64,000 nt of DNA, taken from the NCBI RefSeq assembly GCF_002095475.1, contig NZ_MLFR01000004.1, positions 62,001 through 126,000 of the forward strand. The letters run 5' to 3'. The notes under the pieces were generated by a model. The model saw only the letters and a list, made by a program, of their open reading frames with translations. It was not told the origin of the DNA and did not search any database. A program made the translations under genes and the position numbers. Source of the stretch: Pantoea rwandensis. GTDB lineage: Bacteria > Pseudomonadota > Gammaproteobacteria > Enterobacterales > Enterobacteriaceae. This document shows positions 27,685 through 36,837 of the stretch, one piece after another; within the stretch, counting starts at the first letter, position 1, and every line of letters starts with the position of its first letter.

Positions 27685-28779
27685 TCAAATCAAATCGTTA
27701 CTCACCTGCGTCAATTTCGGTAAATCTTCCCACGCCAGAATGGTATTACGTCCCTGATTTTTCGCCACATACAGTGCGCGGTCTGCGTTTGAAACGGCCT
27801 GATCGAAATCTTCAGCAAAAATCGGCGCGATACCGGCGCTGATGGTAACGTGGGTGGAAACTTTTTCATTAAAGCGATGCGGAATCTCCAAATCCACCAC
27901 ATATTGACGAATGCGCTCGGCGAGTTTCATGGCAATCGAGGCGTTGACGTTCGTCATCAGCACCAGAAACTCTTCACCGCCATAGCGTGTCACAACATCG
28001 CGTGAACGTACTGCATCACGAATCGCCACTGAGACACGGGCCAGCGCCTGATCGCCCATCGCATGGCCGTAATTGTCGTTGTAAGCCTTGAAGTGATCGA
28101 TATCGAGCAGCAGCACATAATGGCTGCCCGCATGGTTTTCCAGAATGTTATCCAGTCGGTTTTTCAACCCGCGTCGGTTATACAAACCGGTTAGCGGATC
28201 GAGCATACTTAAATCACTGAAACTCTCTTTTTCTTCATACAGTTGACTCACTAAACGACGCGTAAAGGAATCAAAGCGACGGCGCATTAAATGATGCAGA
28301 GAAAAACCGATTAAAGGCAGGGTAATGGTGAATATAATCATCATTAAATGCTGCCCATCATCTAATAACAGTACGGTTAATACGGGGGGCGTGATGTGTA
28401 AACAGAATGCAATCAAATAATCACTTAGCGCAATAGCACTGATAAAGAATACGCTTAACAGGCTGATTATTAAAAAGCTGCCATCGAAATAGAAAACCAG
28501 ATGGTATCTGTGGTTTATATGCCATGCCCATAGTGCACCTAATATCAGCGCGACAGGATTTAATAGCGGGAATTTTTGTTTAGGCATGACTAAACAAAGG
28601 GTGAGCAAAGTCAGGCTAAAAGCCGCGACCAACCCCACGGGTAGCGATCTTACCGGGCTATCTGTACCTAAAAACGGTAACAGACAAAAAAGCGAAACGG
28701 CGACATTTAAAAACAAAAAGAGCATCAGCGAGAGCCGATATTTGCTGTGTTTCAACTCATCATAAGATTGTAATTTCAT
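27685..28779 (-). CDS. Membrane diguanylate cyclase (GGDEF)
   Basis: 364 residues: about six membrane helices (residues 15-165) and a C-terminal GGDEF domain. The active site is YGGEEF, with metal Asp in LLDIDHF and the inhibitory I-site RSRD exactly five residues before GGEEF. It should make cyclic di-GMP with product inhibition. The MASE-like sensor part has no assigned ligand. It is upstream of fhuF on the same strand, but a Fur box lies between, so co-transcription is uncertain. Confidence 0.9.
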   Translation of the reverse strand: MKLQSYDELKHSKYRLSLMLFLFLNVAVSLFCLLPFLGTDSPVRSLPVGLVAAFSLTLLTLCLVMPKQKFPLLNPVALILGALWAWHINHRYHLVFYFDGSFLIISLLSVFFISAIALSDYLIAFCLHITPPVLTVLLLDDGQHLMMIIFTITLPLIGFSLHHLMRRRFDSFTRRLVSQLYEEKESFSDLSMLDPLTGLYNRRGLKNRLDNILENHAGSHYVLLLDIDHFKAYNDNYGHAMGDQALARVSVAIRDAVRSRDVVTRYGGEEFLVLMTNVNASIAMKLAERIRQYVVDLEIPHRFNEKVSTHVTISAGIAPIFAEDFDQAVSNADRALYVAKNQGRNTILAWEDLPKLTQVSNDLI

Positions 28780-29008
28780 TATTATTACTCGTGACAGCCC
28801 TGAAATATCAAAGCGCTACCCGAGGGAATTAATCCCCTAAACCGGATAGTGAGCACGTTATTGTTGTGTTTTCAAAATAGTTATCGGCGGCAATCTAGCA
28901 TTTTTGAGTAAATCTGTCATCCGGCGTGACTTATAAGAAAAAATTCGCTGCAAGATGAGAAATATTGTCATATGATAATACGAATATTTATCATTTGAGG
29001 GTTGCGCG

Positions 29009-29293
29009 ATGATCATGGCGATGATGGCTGCCTGCGGCTTATGGGGCGTGAGCTGGATGATGGGTAAGCGCCTGGACAGCGGCTGGGGGGTGTTACTTCC
29101 CTGCGCGGCATTGCCGATCTTTGCGCTGTGGGAACCGAGTTTTAGCCAATGGCGTGTGGTGATGATAGTCGCGCTGTTGCTCACCATTGTGATGTTGTTC
29201 CATCATCGGCTGCGTCACTATCTGCTGCTCCCTTCATGCCTGGCACTCGCGGGCGGTGCCGCAGCAATTACAGTGAACTTCCATATTGTTTAA
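29009..29293 (+). CDS. DUF1435 family small membrane protein
   Basis: 94 residues with three hydrophobic stretches: AMMAACGLWGVSWMMG, LPCAALPIFALWE and VVMIVALLLTIVMLF, then LLLPSCLALAGGAAAI. The LRHYLLLPSC block and the place beside rsmC suggest the DUF1435 (E. coli YjjZ-like) family of unknown function. ATG codons at 29009 and 29015 are both possible; no strong ribosome site was seen. Confidence 0.65.
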   Translation: MIMAMMAACGLWGVSWMMGKRLDSGWGVLLPCAALPIFALWEPSFSQWRVVMIVALLLTIVMLFHHRLRHYLLLPSCLALAGGAAAITVNFHIV

Positions 29294-29323
29294 TGCGGTT
29301 TGCTAAACGGCAGAAACGACAAC

Positions 29324-29346
29324 ATCACGCCAAGTGCGTGATATTT
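29324..29346 (+). terminator. Hairpin terminator after the DUF1435 gene
   Basis: ATCACGC (29324-29330) and GCGTGAT (29336-29342) pair perfectly over a five-base loop, followed by ATTTTC. It lies 31 bases past the stop of the small membrane protein gene and before the oppositely directed tRNA gene. Confidence 0.65.
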
Positions 29347-29394
29347 TCAAATTGCTAGATTTGGGGATTTTACTGCCAGGAAGGTAAGACAACG

Positions 29395-29481
29395 TGGTGC
29401 GAAGGGAGGGACTTGAACCCTCACGTCCGTAAGAACACTAACACCTGAAGCTAGCGCGTCTACCAATTCCGCCACCATCGC
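29395..29481 (-). tRNA. tRNA-Leu, anticodon CAG
   Basis: The minus strand reads GCGATGGTGGCGG at the 5' end and TTCGCACCA at the 3' end, 87 bases with encoded CCA. The anticodon loop CTTCAGGT gives CAG, reading CTG. The long variable arm (TGTTCTTACGGACG) is the class II type of leucine tRNA, and the T-loop GTTCAAGTC is normal. The acceptor stem has a U-U at 5-68, where E. coli tRNA-Leu(CAG) also has a mismatch. It lies next to rsmC as in E. coli (leuQPV region), here as one copy. Confidence 0.97.
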
Positions 29482-29622
29482 GTACCGTGTAATACCTTTC
29501 AGTATTACTAACCACGGAGGCGCATTTTAGAGATTTTACTCAATGCGTCAACAGATATTTCGCGACGATAAAACGATTGCTGAAAAAAACAACGCTTTCA
29601 CCGCCGCGCGGCGAAAAATCCG

Positions 29623-30657
29623 TCACTTACGCGCTTTGGCACCGCGACCGTATACCGCACGGTACACTTTGAAACGTCCAGTCTGTGCCAGCACTTCGTG
29701 GTTGCCGAAGGTTTCATCGAGAATCTGCGGATAAGGCAAGAAGGCGTTCGCCACGATACGCAGTTCGCCGCCGCTGTTCAGATGCTTGAGTGCCCCGCGG
29801 ATCAGCGTGTTTGCCGCATCCAGACTGGTTTGCAAGCCATCATGGAACGGTGGGTTAGAGATGATCATATCAAAACGACCGGTGACATCTGAGAAGACGT
29901 TACTGGCGAACACTTCACCTTCCAGTTCGTTGGCGGCCAGCGTCAGTTTACTGGCTTCGATGGCTGCCGCATGCACATCACACAGCCACAAACGTATGCG
30001 TGGGGAGATCTGTGCCATCACGGTGGCGAGCACGCCGCTACCACAGCCGATATCCAGTACTTTGCCACGGAAGTGCGGCTCCAGCGTGGAGAGCAGCAGA
30101 TCGCTACCAATATCCAGCCCATCGCGGCTGAATACACCCGGCAGCGTGTGAATGGTGAGGTGTTCGATCATGTAAGTGTTGCCGTAGTTGCTGGCATCAA
30201 AGGTTGGCTGCGTATCCAGACGACCATGATAGAGCCCGCAACGACGCGCACTGTCGACTTTTTCCAGCTTTGCCCAATCTTCCAGCATGCCTTCTGCGCT
30301 ACGCACGCCAGCACGGTTCTCACCGATGACAAAAATGTCGCAGCCAACGGGCAGCAGAGACAGCAGGTTCTGCAACTGGTATTGCGCTTCCGGCTTGTTC
30401 TTCGTCCAGTAGTAAACCAGCGTATCGCAGCCTTCAACATCGGCAGCCGTTGCCACCATGCTGTACACCGCACGTTCACCGAGGCGACGGCTCAGGTTCT
30501 GCCAGTGATGGTATTGCTGAGTATGTACACGCGTTGAAGCGGTTTCTAGCTGGGCGGGCAGGTCATCCTGCAGGTCACCAGCAAACAGCACATTGCGGGC
30601 GGTAAATTCATCACTGTGGCGCAGAATGACTTCGCTGGCCGGGGTAAAAGCAGACAT
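29623..30657 (-). CDS. rsmC: 16S rRNA m2G1207 methyltransferase RsmC
   Basis: 344 residues: an N-terminal degenerate methyltransferase domain (about 1-160) and a catalytic C-terminal MTS domain with the SAM-binding [12 protein letters not shown] and catalytic NPPF ([10 protein letters not shown]). RsmC methylates G1207 of 16S rRNA in the 30S subunit. AGGAGCG precedes the ATG. It is divergent from holD as in E. coli. Confidence 0.97.
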   Translation of the reverse strand: MSAFTPASEVILRHSDEFTARNVLFAGDLQDDLPAQLETASTRVHTQQYHHWQNLSRRLGERAVYSMVATAADVEGCDTLVYYWTKNKPEAQYQLQNLLSLLPVGCDIFVIGENRAGVRSAEGMLEDWAKLEKVDSARRCGLYHGRLDTQPTFDASNYGNTYMIEHLTIHTLPGVFSRDGLDIGSDLLLSTLEPHFRGKVLDIGCGSGVLATVMAQISPRIRLWLCDVHAAAIEASKLTLAANELEGEVFASNVFSDVTGRFDMIISNPPFHDGLQTSLDAANTLIRGALKHLNSGGELRIVANAFLPYPQILDETFGNHEVLAQTGRFKVYRAVYGRGAKARK

Positions 30658-30763
30658 GGAACGCTCCTGTTAAATCAGAGCGGGGATTATAGTGCTTTGT
30701 TGGCGCATGTTCGATGGGTTTGCTAGCATAGCGTCGCATTCTGGCAGCATAACGGGTAATAGC

Positions 30764-31174
30764 ATGAGCACAAGGCGCGACTGGCTTCTACAGCAAATAG
30801 GGATTACGCAGTATCAATTGCGGCGTCCACGCGTATTGCAGGGCGAAATTGCCGTCACGCTTTTGCCCGGCACACGTCTGGTCATGGTGGCTGAACATGC
30901 GCCGACGCTGCAGGAACCCTTAATTCGCGATGTGCTGCACGCGCTGAATATTCAGCCTGCGCAAGTCATGACGCTGACGCCAGAACAACTGCCTATGCTC
31001 CCTGAGCAGGTCGATTGTGCCGGCTGGCTGATGGGCGTAACGAGCGAATATCCCTTTAACGGCATCACCTTCAACACTGCCGTTTTCAACGAATTGATCA
31101 GCAGCGGCGCAGCCAAACGCGCCCTGTGGCAACAGATGTGTAACCATGACAGCCATCTCTTTAGTCACCCCTGA
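30764..31174 (+). CDS. holD: DNA polymerase III psi subunit HolD
   Basis: 136 residues starting MSTRRDWLLQQIGITQYQLRRP, the HolD N-terminal chi-binding tail. Psi links the clamp loader to chi and single-strand binding protein. The frame is open from 30692, but the ATG at 30764 fits the family. The end overlaps rimI by 29 bases, the conserved holD-rimI arrangement. Confidence 0.93.
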   Translation: MSTRRDWLLQQIGITQYQLRRPRVLQGEIAVTLLPGTRLVMVAEHAPTLQEPLIRDVLHALNIQPAQVMTLTPEQLPMLPEQVDCAGWLMGVTSEYPFNGITFNTAVFNELISSGAAKRALWQQMCNHDSHLFSHP

Positions 31175-31586
31175 AGACCAGCCGCAACTGCTGGCAATTG
31201 AGCGCCGGGCGCATGCCTTTCCCTGGAGCGAGCAGACCTTCAACAGCAACCAAGGCGAACGTTTTGTTAATCTTCGCTTGGAAACCGAGGGTAAGCTGGC
31301 GGGATTCGCCATTACCCAAGTGGTATTGGATGAAGCATCGCTGTTCAACATTGCGATTGATCCCGACTTTCAGCGTCGAGGTTACGCACGCCAGTTATTG
31401 CAGCATTTGATTGCTGAACTGGAAACGCGTGACGTGATGACGTTGTGGCTGGAAGTGCGTGCTTCCAACCACCCGGCAATTGCTCTTTATGAACAGCTCG
31501 ATTTCCATCAGGTCAGCGTACGGCCTAACTACTATCCCACTGCCAACGGGCGTGAAGATGCCATCATCATGGCGCTAACTCTGTAA
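31146..31586 (+). CDS. rimI: Ribosomal protein S18 alanine N-acetyltransferase RimI
   Basis: 146 residues, a single GNAT domain with the acetyl-CoA loop [10 protein letters not shown] and the typical end [19 protein letters not shown]. It acetylates the N terminus of S18. It overlaps holD and is followed 11 bases later by yjjG, giving one operon. Confidence 0.95.
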   Translation: MTAISLVTPEDQPQLLAIERRAHAFPWSEQTFNSNQGERFVNLRLETEGKLAGFAITQVVLDEASLFNIAIDPDFQRRGYARQLLQHLIAELETRDVMTLWLEVRASNHPAIALYEQLDFHQVSVRPNYYPTANGREDAIIMALTL

Positions 31587-31597
31587 GAAGGGACACT

Positions 31598-32278
31598 ATG
31601 TTAAATGACTGGGACTGCATCCTGTTTGATGCGGATGACACACTTTTCCATTTTGACGCCTATGCCGGTTTGCAGCGCATGTTTGCCAGCTATGACGTGC
31701 ATTTTAGCGATCAAGATTACGCTGATTATCAAGCTGTTAACAAACCATTGTGGGTAGATTACCAGAACGGCACCATCTCAGCCTTGCAGTTGCAAACGCG
31801 CCGTTTCACCTTATGGGGTGAGAAGCTTAGCGTTGCGCCAGAAGTTCTCAACAGCGATTTCCTCAGCGCGATGGCCGACATTTGTCTGCCACTCGACGGC
31901 GCAGCTGAGTTGCTCAACGCGCTGAAGGGTCAAGTGAAGATCGCCATCATCACCAACGGCTTCACCGCTTTGCAGCAGGCGCGTCTGGAGCGCACGGGGT
32001 TCCGTGACTTCTTTGACGAGCTGGTGATCTCCGAACAAGTGGGGGTGCCAAAGCCGGATGTGGCGATTTTCGATCATACGCTGGCATTGCTTGGCAACCC
32101 GGATCGCCGCCGCGTGTTGATGGTGGGTGATACGCCTGAATCCGACATTCTGGGCGGGATAAATGCGGGAGTGAAAACCTGCTGGATCGATCATGGCACG
32201 CGTCCGTTGCCAGAAAATATTATCCCCACCTGGCAGGTCAAAACCTTGGCTGAGCTTGAATCCATTCTTATCTCTTAA
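31598..32278 (+). CDS. yjjG: dUMP phosphatase / HAD hydrolase YjjG
   Basis: 226 residues of HAD superfamily: motif [13 protein letters not shown], motif II ITNGF, motif III lysine in [10 protein letters not shown] and motif [15 protein letters not shown]. YjjG removes phosphate from dUMP and non-standard nucleotides (house-cleaning). AAGGG precedes the ATG. In E. coli prfC follows; here a terminator and a T6SS locus follow instead. Confidence 0.95.
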   Translation: MLNDWDCILFDADDTLFHFDAYAGLQRMFASYDVHFSDQDYADYQAVNKPLWVDYQNGTISALQLQTRRFTLWGEKLSVAPEVLNSDFLSAMADICLPLDGAAELLNALKGQVKIAIITNGFTALQQARLERTGFRDFFDELVISEQVGVPKPDVAIFDHTLALLGNPDRRRVLMVGDTPESDILGGINAGVKTCWIDHGTRPLPENIIPTWQVKTLAELESILIS

Positions 32279-32303
32279 CAATTTCAACTCCCGTTTAGAA
32301 AGT

Positions 32304-32340
32304 AAAAAAACCAGGCTTCTACAGTGAGTCTGGTTTTTTT
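32304..32340 (+). terminator. Rho-independent terminator after yjjG
   Basis: The run AAAAAAACCAG (32304-32314) is mirrored by CTGGTTTTTTT (32330-32340), giving a stem that ends in a T7 run. It closes the holD-rimI-yjjG unit and marks the left edge of the T6SS region. Confidence 0.88.
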
Positions 32341-33155
32341 ATCGCTATTTCCCATCCTCTTGGTTTATTTCGCTACACGACCCTGCTTTCTTCGCGTTTC
32401 TGATTTTGAGGTAAAAATCAGATCCATCTGAATGATGACTATTTTTAATAGTAAAAAGAGACAAATCTTTCCTCTTGTTAACATCCATTCATACAATTAA
32501 ACGTTTACTAAGGTTATTCTTAGCTTTTCGAACAAAAAATGTTCTAATTTGCGATAAGCATATTTATTAAGATTTGCTAAAGTTAATTTTCTCTACTACA
32601 GCTGCGTTGTAATTTTGTCAGGGTTATGTAAACTTCAGCTCAGCTTGTCAATGGATTGATTGTTTTTACGCCAACGGGATGGTTTTACCACGCTCGTGCG
32701 GTAGCTATGTTGCTATCATCAATTCATATCTTATTGATATGCATACAATAAATTCATTGCACCCCATTAAACTTATCTTGCAATGCTTTTGTCCCCGAAG
32801 TTGCAGTCAATGATTTAGTCTCATCAGGCATGATGATTTTCTGACTATGGATGTCATAAGAGGAAGACGTAATTATCGTTCTTTACCGTTTCGCTTACAA
32901 AGATCCGATCATATTTCTGATCAATCTGTAACGTAATGGCATCTCTTTGCCGACTTTTTTATCAATTTTGTCGCGCTAAAAATACTTTATGCAAACTGAT
33001 CAATATTTAACTTTCCCTGCGGTAGTCTTACCGCGCGGTGAGTGCGGTTATTTTTTAAACTGGCACTGAAGTGTGATTTTTGACTCCTTGCATCTTCAGT
33101 TCGCCATGCTCACAACCGGCCGTTGGCCATTTTTTAAGCATCGATGGAACTAAAC
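32341..33155. other. AT-rich non-coding leader of the T6SS locus, about 815 bases
   Basis: No reading frame with coding character on either strand. The base composition is much richer in A/T than the flanking genes, as expected for an H-NS-bound horizontally acquired promoter region. Small structures seen: a 9-bp hairpin TCTGATTTT/AAAATCAGA at 32399-32422 and an inverted repeat GAACA-N5-TGTTC at about 32529-32543. No confident promoter was picked. Confidence 0.6.
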
Positions 33156-33719
33156 ATGAACAAAATGGTGAATCTTCGTATCGCACTGGGCTTGATGTTT
33201 GTTTTTGCTGTGGTGGGCTGTAAGGCACCACCAAAGATGACGGATGACACGATGGTCAGCAGCACTGTGGAAGGTGTGACGTTTACACACCGCTTCGCTG
33301 TCCAACCTCCGGCGCAATTTAGTCCTGTCAATGAAACGTATCGCGCGCTCTATCCTGCCTCGGTCATGACTCGCCCGGATTTCAGCGGCAAAGTCGTCAG
33401 TACACTGCAGAGTGGTGAAACCTATACCGTCATCGGACAGGTGGAAAACAACTGGCTGGCATTAGGCGAAATCCCGCAAGGGGATGAACCTCAGGCGGAA
33501 GACAAAAAGGCGACGGAACAAACCACCAAGCCAAATCAATTGATTGGCTACGTTCCTTTCCGCGCTGTAGTGAAAAGCGAGCTGTATGACCAAACCATCA
33601 AAGCCGATCAGCCAAAACGTCGCGCACGTGTAGCCAGCAAGAAAAAAACCTGTGTCTCTGTCGATGGTGATAGCAAAGCCTGCCAGAACACCAATAGCGG
33701 CACGTGGATCATCAATTAA
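33156..33719 (+). CDS. T6SS-linked lipoprotein with SH3-like domain, unknown role
   Basis: About 187 residues. The signal peptide ends in the lipobox AVVGC, so it is a lipoprotein. Residues about 55-130 look like a bacterial SH3 fold: ALYPASVMTRPDFSGKVVSTL with LQSGETYTVIGQVENNWLAL. A basic segment (KRRARVASKKK) and two cysteines (KKTCVS, KACQN) follow near the end. It is the first gene of the cluster, 25 bases before tssJ. It is not a core subunit; SH3 domains often bind peptidoglycan, so a wall-anchoring role for the membrane complex is possible (inference). Confidence 0.6.
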   Translation: MNKMVNLRIALGLMFVFAVVGCKAPPKMTDDTMVSSTVEGVTFTHRFAVQPPAQFSPVNETYRALYPASVMTRPDFSGKVVSTLQSGETYTVIGQVENNWLALGEIPQGDEPQAEDKKATEQTTKPNQLIGYVPFRAVVKSELYDQTIKADQPKRRARVASKKKTCVSVDGDSKACQNTNSGTWIIN

Positions 33720-33744
33720 TCGGCTGAGCAGGGAGGGCTGATTG

Positions 33745-34239
33745 ATGGCCATGAGGCGAATAAAGCAAGGATTTTGGTTGCTGCTGGTCATGACGTTGGT
33801 GGCATGTAGCAGTAGCGAACCGACTAAGGTGGCGCGTTTTAACCTGAATTTCCAGGCACATCCCCAGATTAACGCAGGGGCGCCACTGAAAGTGCGGGTG
33901 ATGTTACTCACCTCGGATGCGGAGTTCATGTCCGCGGATTTTTATTCGCTGCAGAATCAGCCCGCCACGGCGCTGGGCAGTACGTTGCTCAATAACCAGC
34001 AATTCTTCCTGATGTCGGGTCAGCTCAGTAAAACGTTGAGTGCCAAAAGCCTGCCAGAAGCGCGTTATATCGGCGTGATGGCGGAGTATCAGGCACTGGA
34101 TGGAAAAGTCTGGCGCCTTGCGCTGCCCTTCCCTGATGGTGAGAACAGCGCTTTCTGGCAGTTCTGGAAAAGTAACGACGGCGAATTGAATGCTCGCATT
34201 GTTGCAGACGTCAATGGTCTTCGCTTGGTTAAGCAGTAA
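33745..34239 (+). CDS. tssJ: T6SS outer-membrane lipoprotein TssJ
   Basis: About 164 residues. The signal peptide ends LLVMTLVACSSS, a lipobox. The remainder is a TssJ/SciN transthyretin-like domain with LTSDAEFMSADFYSLQ and ARYIGVMAEYQ. TssJ holds the tip of the TssJLM membrane complex in the outer membrane and binds TssM. The ATG at 33745 has GGAGGG upstream. tssK follows nine bases after the stop. Confidence 0.92.
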   Translation: MAMRRIKQGFWLLLVMTLVACSSSEPTKVARFNLNFQAHPQINAGAPLKVRVMLLTSDAEFMSADFYSLQNQPATALGSTLLNNQQFFLMSGQLSKTLSAKSLPEARYIGVMAEYQALDGKVWRLALPFPDGENSAFWQFWKSNDGELNARIVADVNGLRLVKQ

Positions 34240-34248
34240 AGGATGAGT

Positions 34249-35589
34249 ATGAACAGAGCCGAAAAAGTGGTCTGGACTGAGGGAATGTTTCTGCGACCAC
34301 ACCATTTCCAGCAATCAGAAAACTATCTCCACAATACTTTGCGTGATTGGGGACAGTCGCAGCGCGCCTATACGTGGGGATTTTTTGACCTTGAGTTTGA
34401 CGAAGCACTGCTGCGTCAAGGCAAGCTGGCACTCAGTGCAGCCAGCGGGTGTTTACCCGACGGCACCTTTTTCTCATTTAGCCAGCCGCAGCATGGCCCG
34501 GCACCCCTGGCGCTTGCCAGTCATGTCGATCGCGCCAAAGTGGTATTAGCCATCCCTGCACGACGTAACGGTCAGGAGTCCGTCGCTTTTCAGGATACTC
34601 AGGATTCTCTGGCGCGCTATCTGGCCTGGGAAGCTGAAGTGGAAGATGATAATGCGATGGCGGTGGGCGCGGCGACCGTACAATTTGGCAAATTGCGCTT
34701 ACGGCTCATGCTGGAGCAGGATCTCACTGCGGAATGGACGGCCATGGGCGTGGCGCAGGTGATTGAAAAGCGCAGTGATAACCAGCTCCAGCTCGACAGC
34801 CACTACATCCCGCCGATGCTGACGCTCACCGCTAGCCGCCCACTTCAAAGTATGCTCAATGATGTGAATGGGTTACTGACGCAGCGTAGCCAGTTATTAG
34901 GGCAGCGCGCACCGAGTTCTGGCCGTTTGAACAGCGCCGACATGGTTGATTTCATGTTGTTGGCATTGCTGAATCGTCAGCTTGGCCTGCATGCGCATTT
35001 ACAACATCTTCCACAATTGCATCCTGAAGTGCTCTATAGCCATTGGCTGCAACTTGCCGCAGAACTCAGTACGTGGATGCCCTCGCGCACGCCCGATGCC
35101 TTGCCCCTTTACGATCATGATGATCTGCAGGGCTGTTTCAGCCGCCTCACGCTGATGCTTCGTCAAGGGTTGTCGCAGGTCATGGAGGAGAGTGCGATTC
35201 AGCTACCGCTGACGCAACGTTCCCATGGACTCAATGTGGCTACCGTGCCGGAAAGTAGTATGGTCCACGAGTTCGGCTTTGTACTGGCGGTTAAAGCCAG
35301 TATCCCCGCAGAGACATTAAAAACCCATTTCCCCGCGCAGATGAAAGTGGCACCGGTCACCAAGATCCGCGATTTGGTTCAGCTGCAACTACCTGGGTTA
35401 GCGCTTAAAGCTATGCCTGGTGCGCCACCGCAAATCCCTTGGCACGCGGGTTACAGCTACTTCGAACTCGATAAAAACAGTGAGTTGTGGCAGGAGATGG
35501 AGCGCTCCGGTGCGTTCGCCCTCCACCTTGCCGGTGATTTTCCGGGCCTGAACATGGAGTTTTGGGCCGTTCGCAGTCAGTCAGAATAA
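34249..35589 (+). CDS. tssK: T6SS baseplate protein TssK
   Basis: 446 residues. The N terminus VVWTEGMFLRPHHFQQSE is the family signature. TssK is a trimer that connects the baseplate wedges to the TssL cytoplasmic domain. The ATG at 34249 is preferred over 34243 because AAAGGA is then five bases away. The C-terminal domain ends YFELDKNSELW..ALHLAGDFPGLNMEFWAV. Confidence 0.97.
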   Translation: MNRAEKVVWTEGMFLRPHHFQQSENYLHNTLRDWGQSQRAYTWGFFDLEFDEALLRQGKLALSAASGCLPDGTFFSFSQPQHGPAPLALASHVDRAKVVLAIPARRNGQESVAFQDTQDSLARYLAWEAEVEDDNAMAVGAATVQFGKLRLRLMLEQDLTAEWTAMGVAQVIEKRSDNQLQLDSHYIPPMLTLTASRPLQSMLNDVNGLLTQRSQLLGQRAPSSGRLNSADMVDFMLLALLNRQLGLHAHLQHLPQLHPEVLYSHWLQLAAELSTWMPSRTPDALPLYDHDDLQGCFSRLTLMLRQGLSQVMEESAIQLPLTQRSHGLNVATVPESSMVHEFGFVLAVKASIPAETLKTHFPAQMKVAPVTKIRDLVQLQLPGLALKAMPGAPPQIPWHAGYSYFELDKNSELWQEMERSGAFALHLAGDFPGLNMEFWAVRSQSE

Positions 35590-35608
35590 TCAAAACTGAG
35601 CACGCAGC

Positions 35609-36834
35609 ATGATGCAGGAACAACAGAAACCTAACAGTGATGTAAGCCACCAAAACGTTCTGGTGGCCGCTGCCAATCCGCTGATCAATGCCATCCCTCA
35701 AATTCGTCACTCGGTATCCCATGACGATCCCGCGCGTTTGCGTCAGCAGCTAATCGACCAAATTCGCCGCTTTGAATTGAGCTGCCAACAGTCTGGGCTG
35801 AGCTACGAAGTCATCGTCGGGGCTCGCTATTGTCTGTGTACGGCGCTAGATGAAGCCGCAGCGCTGACACCTTGGGGGAGCCGTGGTGTCTGGACCAGTA
35901 ATGGCCTGCTCGTGACGTTTCATAATGAAACCTGGGGCGGCGAAAAGTTTTTCCAACTGCTGGCTAAGCTGTCGCAAAATCCGCGGCAGCATATATTAAT
36001 GCTGGAGTTGATCTATTTTTGCCTGGTACTGGGTTTTGAAGGGCGCTATCGCGTGCTGGATAACGGTCGCTCACAGCTGGAAACCATTAAACAGCGCTTG
36101 CTGCAGATGATCAAAAGCGTGCGTGGCAGTTACGCGGCGGCATTCTCTCCGCACCCTACCGATCAGCCCGTGTTGCGTAAGCTTTGGCGCCCCATGATCC
36201 CATTGTGGGCCTGTGCCGCAGTTGCCGGATTCGCTGCCTGCCTGTTCTACATCATCCTTAACTGGCGTTTAGGTGACTACACCTCACCTGTCTGGCGAAC
36301 ATCTATCAGACGTCGTTACCGGAAGTACAAATTCGCAATCCTGCACCGCCGCCGCCTGCCTCGCTAAATCTTAAAGCTTTCCTCAAGCCAGAAATTGATG
36401 CTGGCCTGGTCGCCGTACGAGATGAGGCCGATCAAAGCGTGGTGACACTAAAAGGCGATGGCCTGTTTACCTCTGCGTCTACGGAGGTGCGTGGCCGCTA
36501 TGAGGCGGTGATCCAGCGTATTGCAGCAGCAATGAACAACGTCAGTGGGAAGATTCTGGTGATTGGCTACAGCGATAACGTGCCCATCCGCAGCGCGCGT
36601 TTTGCATCCAACTATGAACTTTCGCTGGCCCGTGCGCAGTCGGTACAAACCCTGCTGCAACAACAGCTGGCACAACCTGCACGCGTAAAAGCTGAAGGGC
36701 GCGGGGAAAGCCATCCGCTGGTGCCCAATACCAGCGCTGAGAATCGTGCCCGAAACCGCCGTGTAGAGATCACGCTGTTGGTCGCACCGGATGCAACACA
36801 GTCTGAAATCAACGGCTTGGCGAGAGGGAACTGA
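35609..36834 (+). pseudogene. tssL: T6SS inner-membrane protein TssL with C-terminal OmpA domain, frameshifted
   Basis: The cytoplasmic DotU domain (about residues 20-205: RFELSCQQSGLSYEVIVGARY, TALDEAAALTPWG, HILMLELIYFCLVLGFEGRY) and the membrane helix (IPLWACAAVAGFAACLFYII) are in one frame. After GDYTSPV the match continues in another frame (LANIYQTSLPEVQIRNPAPP) and ends in an OmpA-like peptidoglycan-binding domain (GYSDNVPIRSARFASNYELS, ENRARNRRVEI). One base is missing at about 36289-36292. Restored, TssL has 408 residues. As read, the membrane anchor would be made but the periplasmic OmpA part lost. tssM starts four bases after the stop. Confidence 0.9.
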
Positions 36835-36837
36835 TCC

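Noticed and set aside
29395..29481. U-U mismatch in the acceptor stem of tRNA-Leu as a sign of a decayed tRNA
   Set aside because: E. coli tRNA-Leu(CAG) also has a mismatch at this pair; the gene looks functional.
33061..33077. TGGCAC followed by TGTGA before the T6SS lipoprotein gene, as a possible sigma54 promoter
   Set aside because: The -12 element does not match TTGC; too weak to call.
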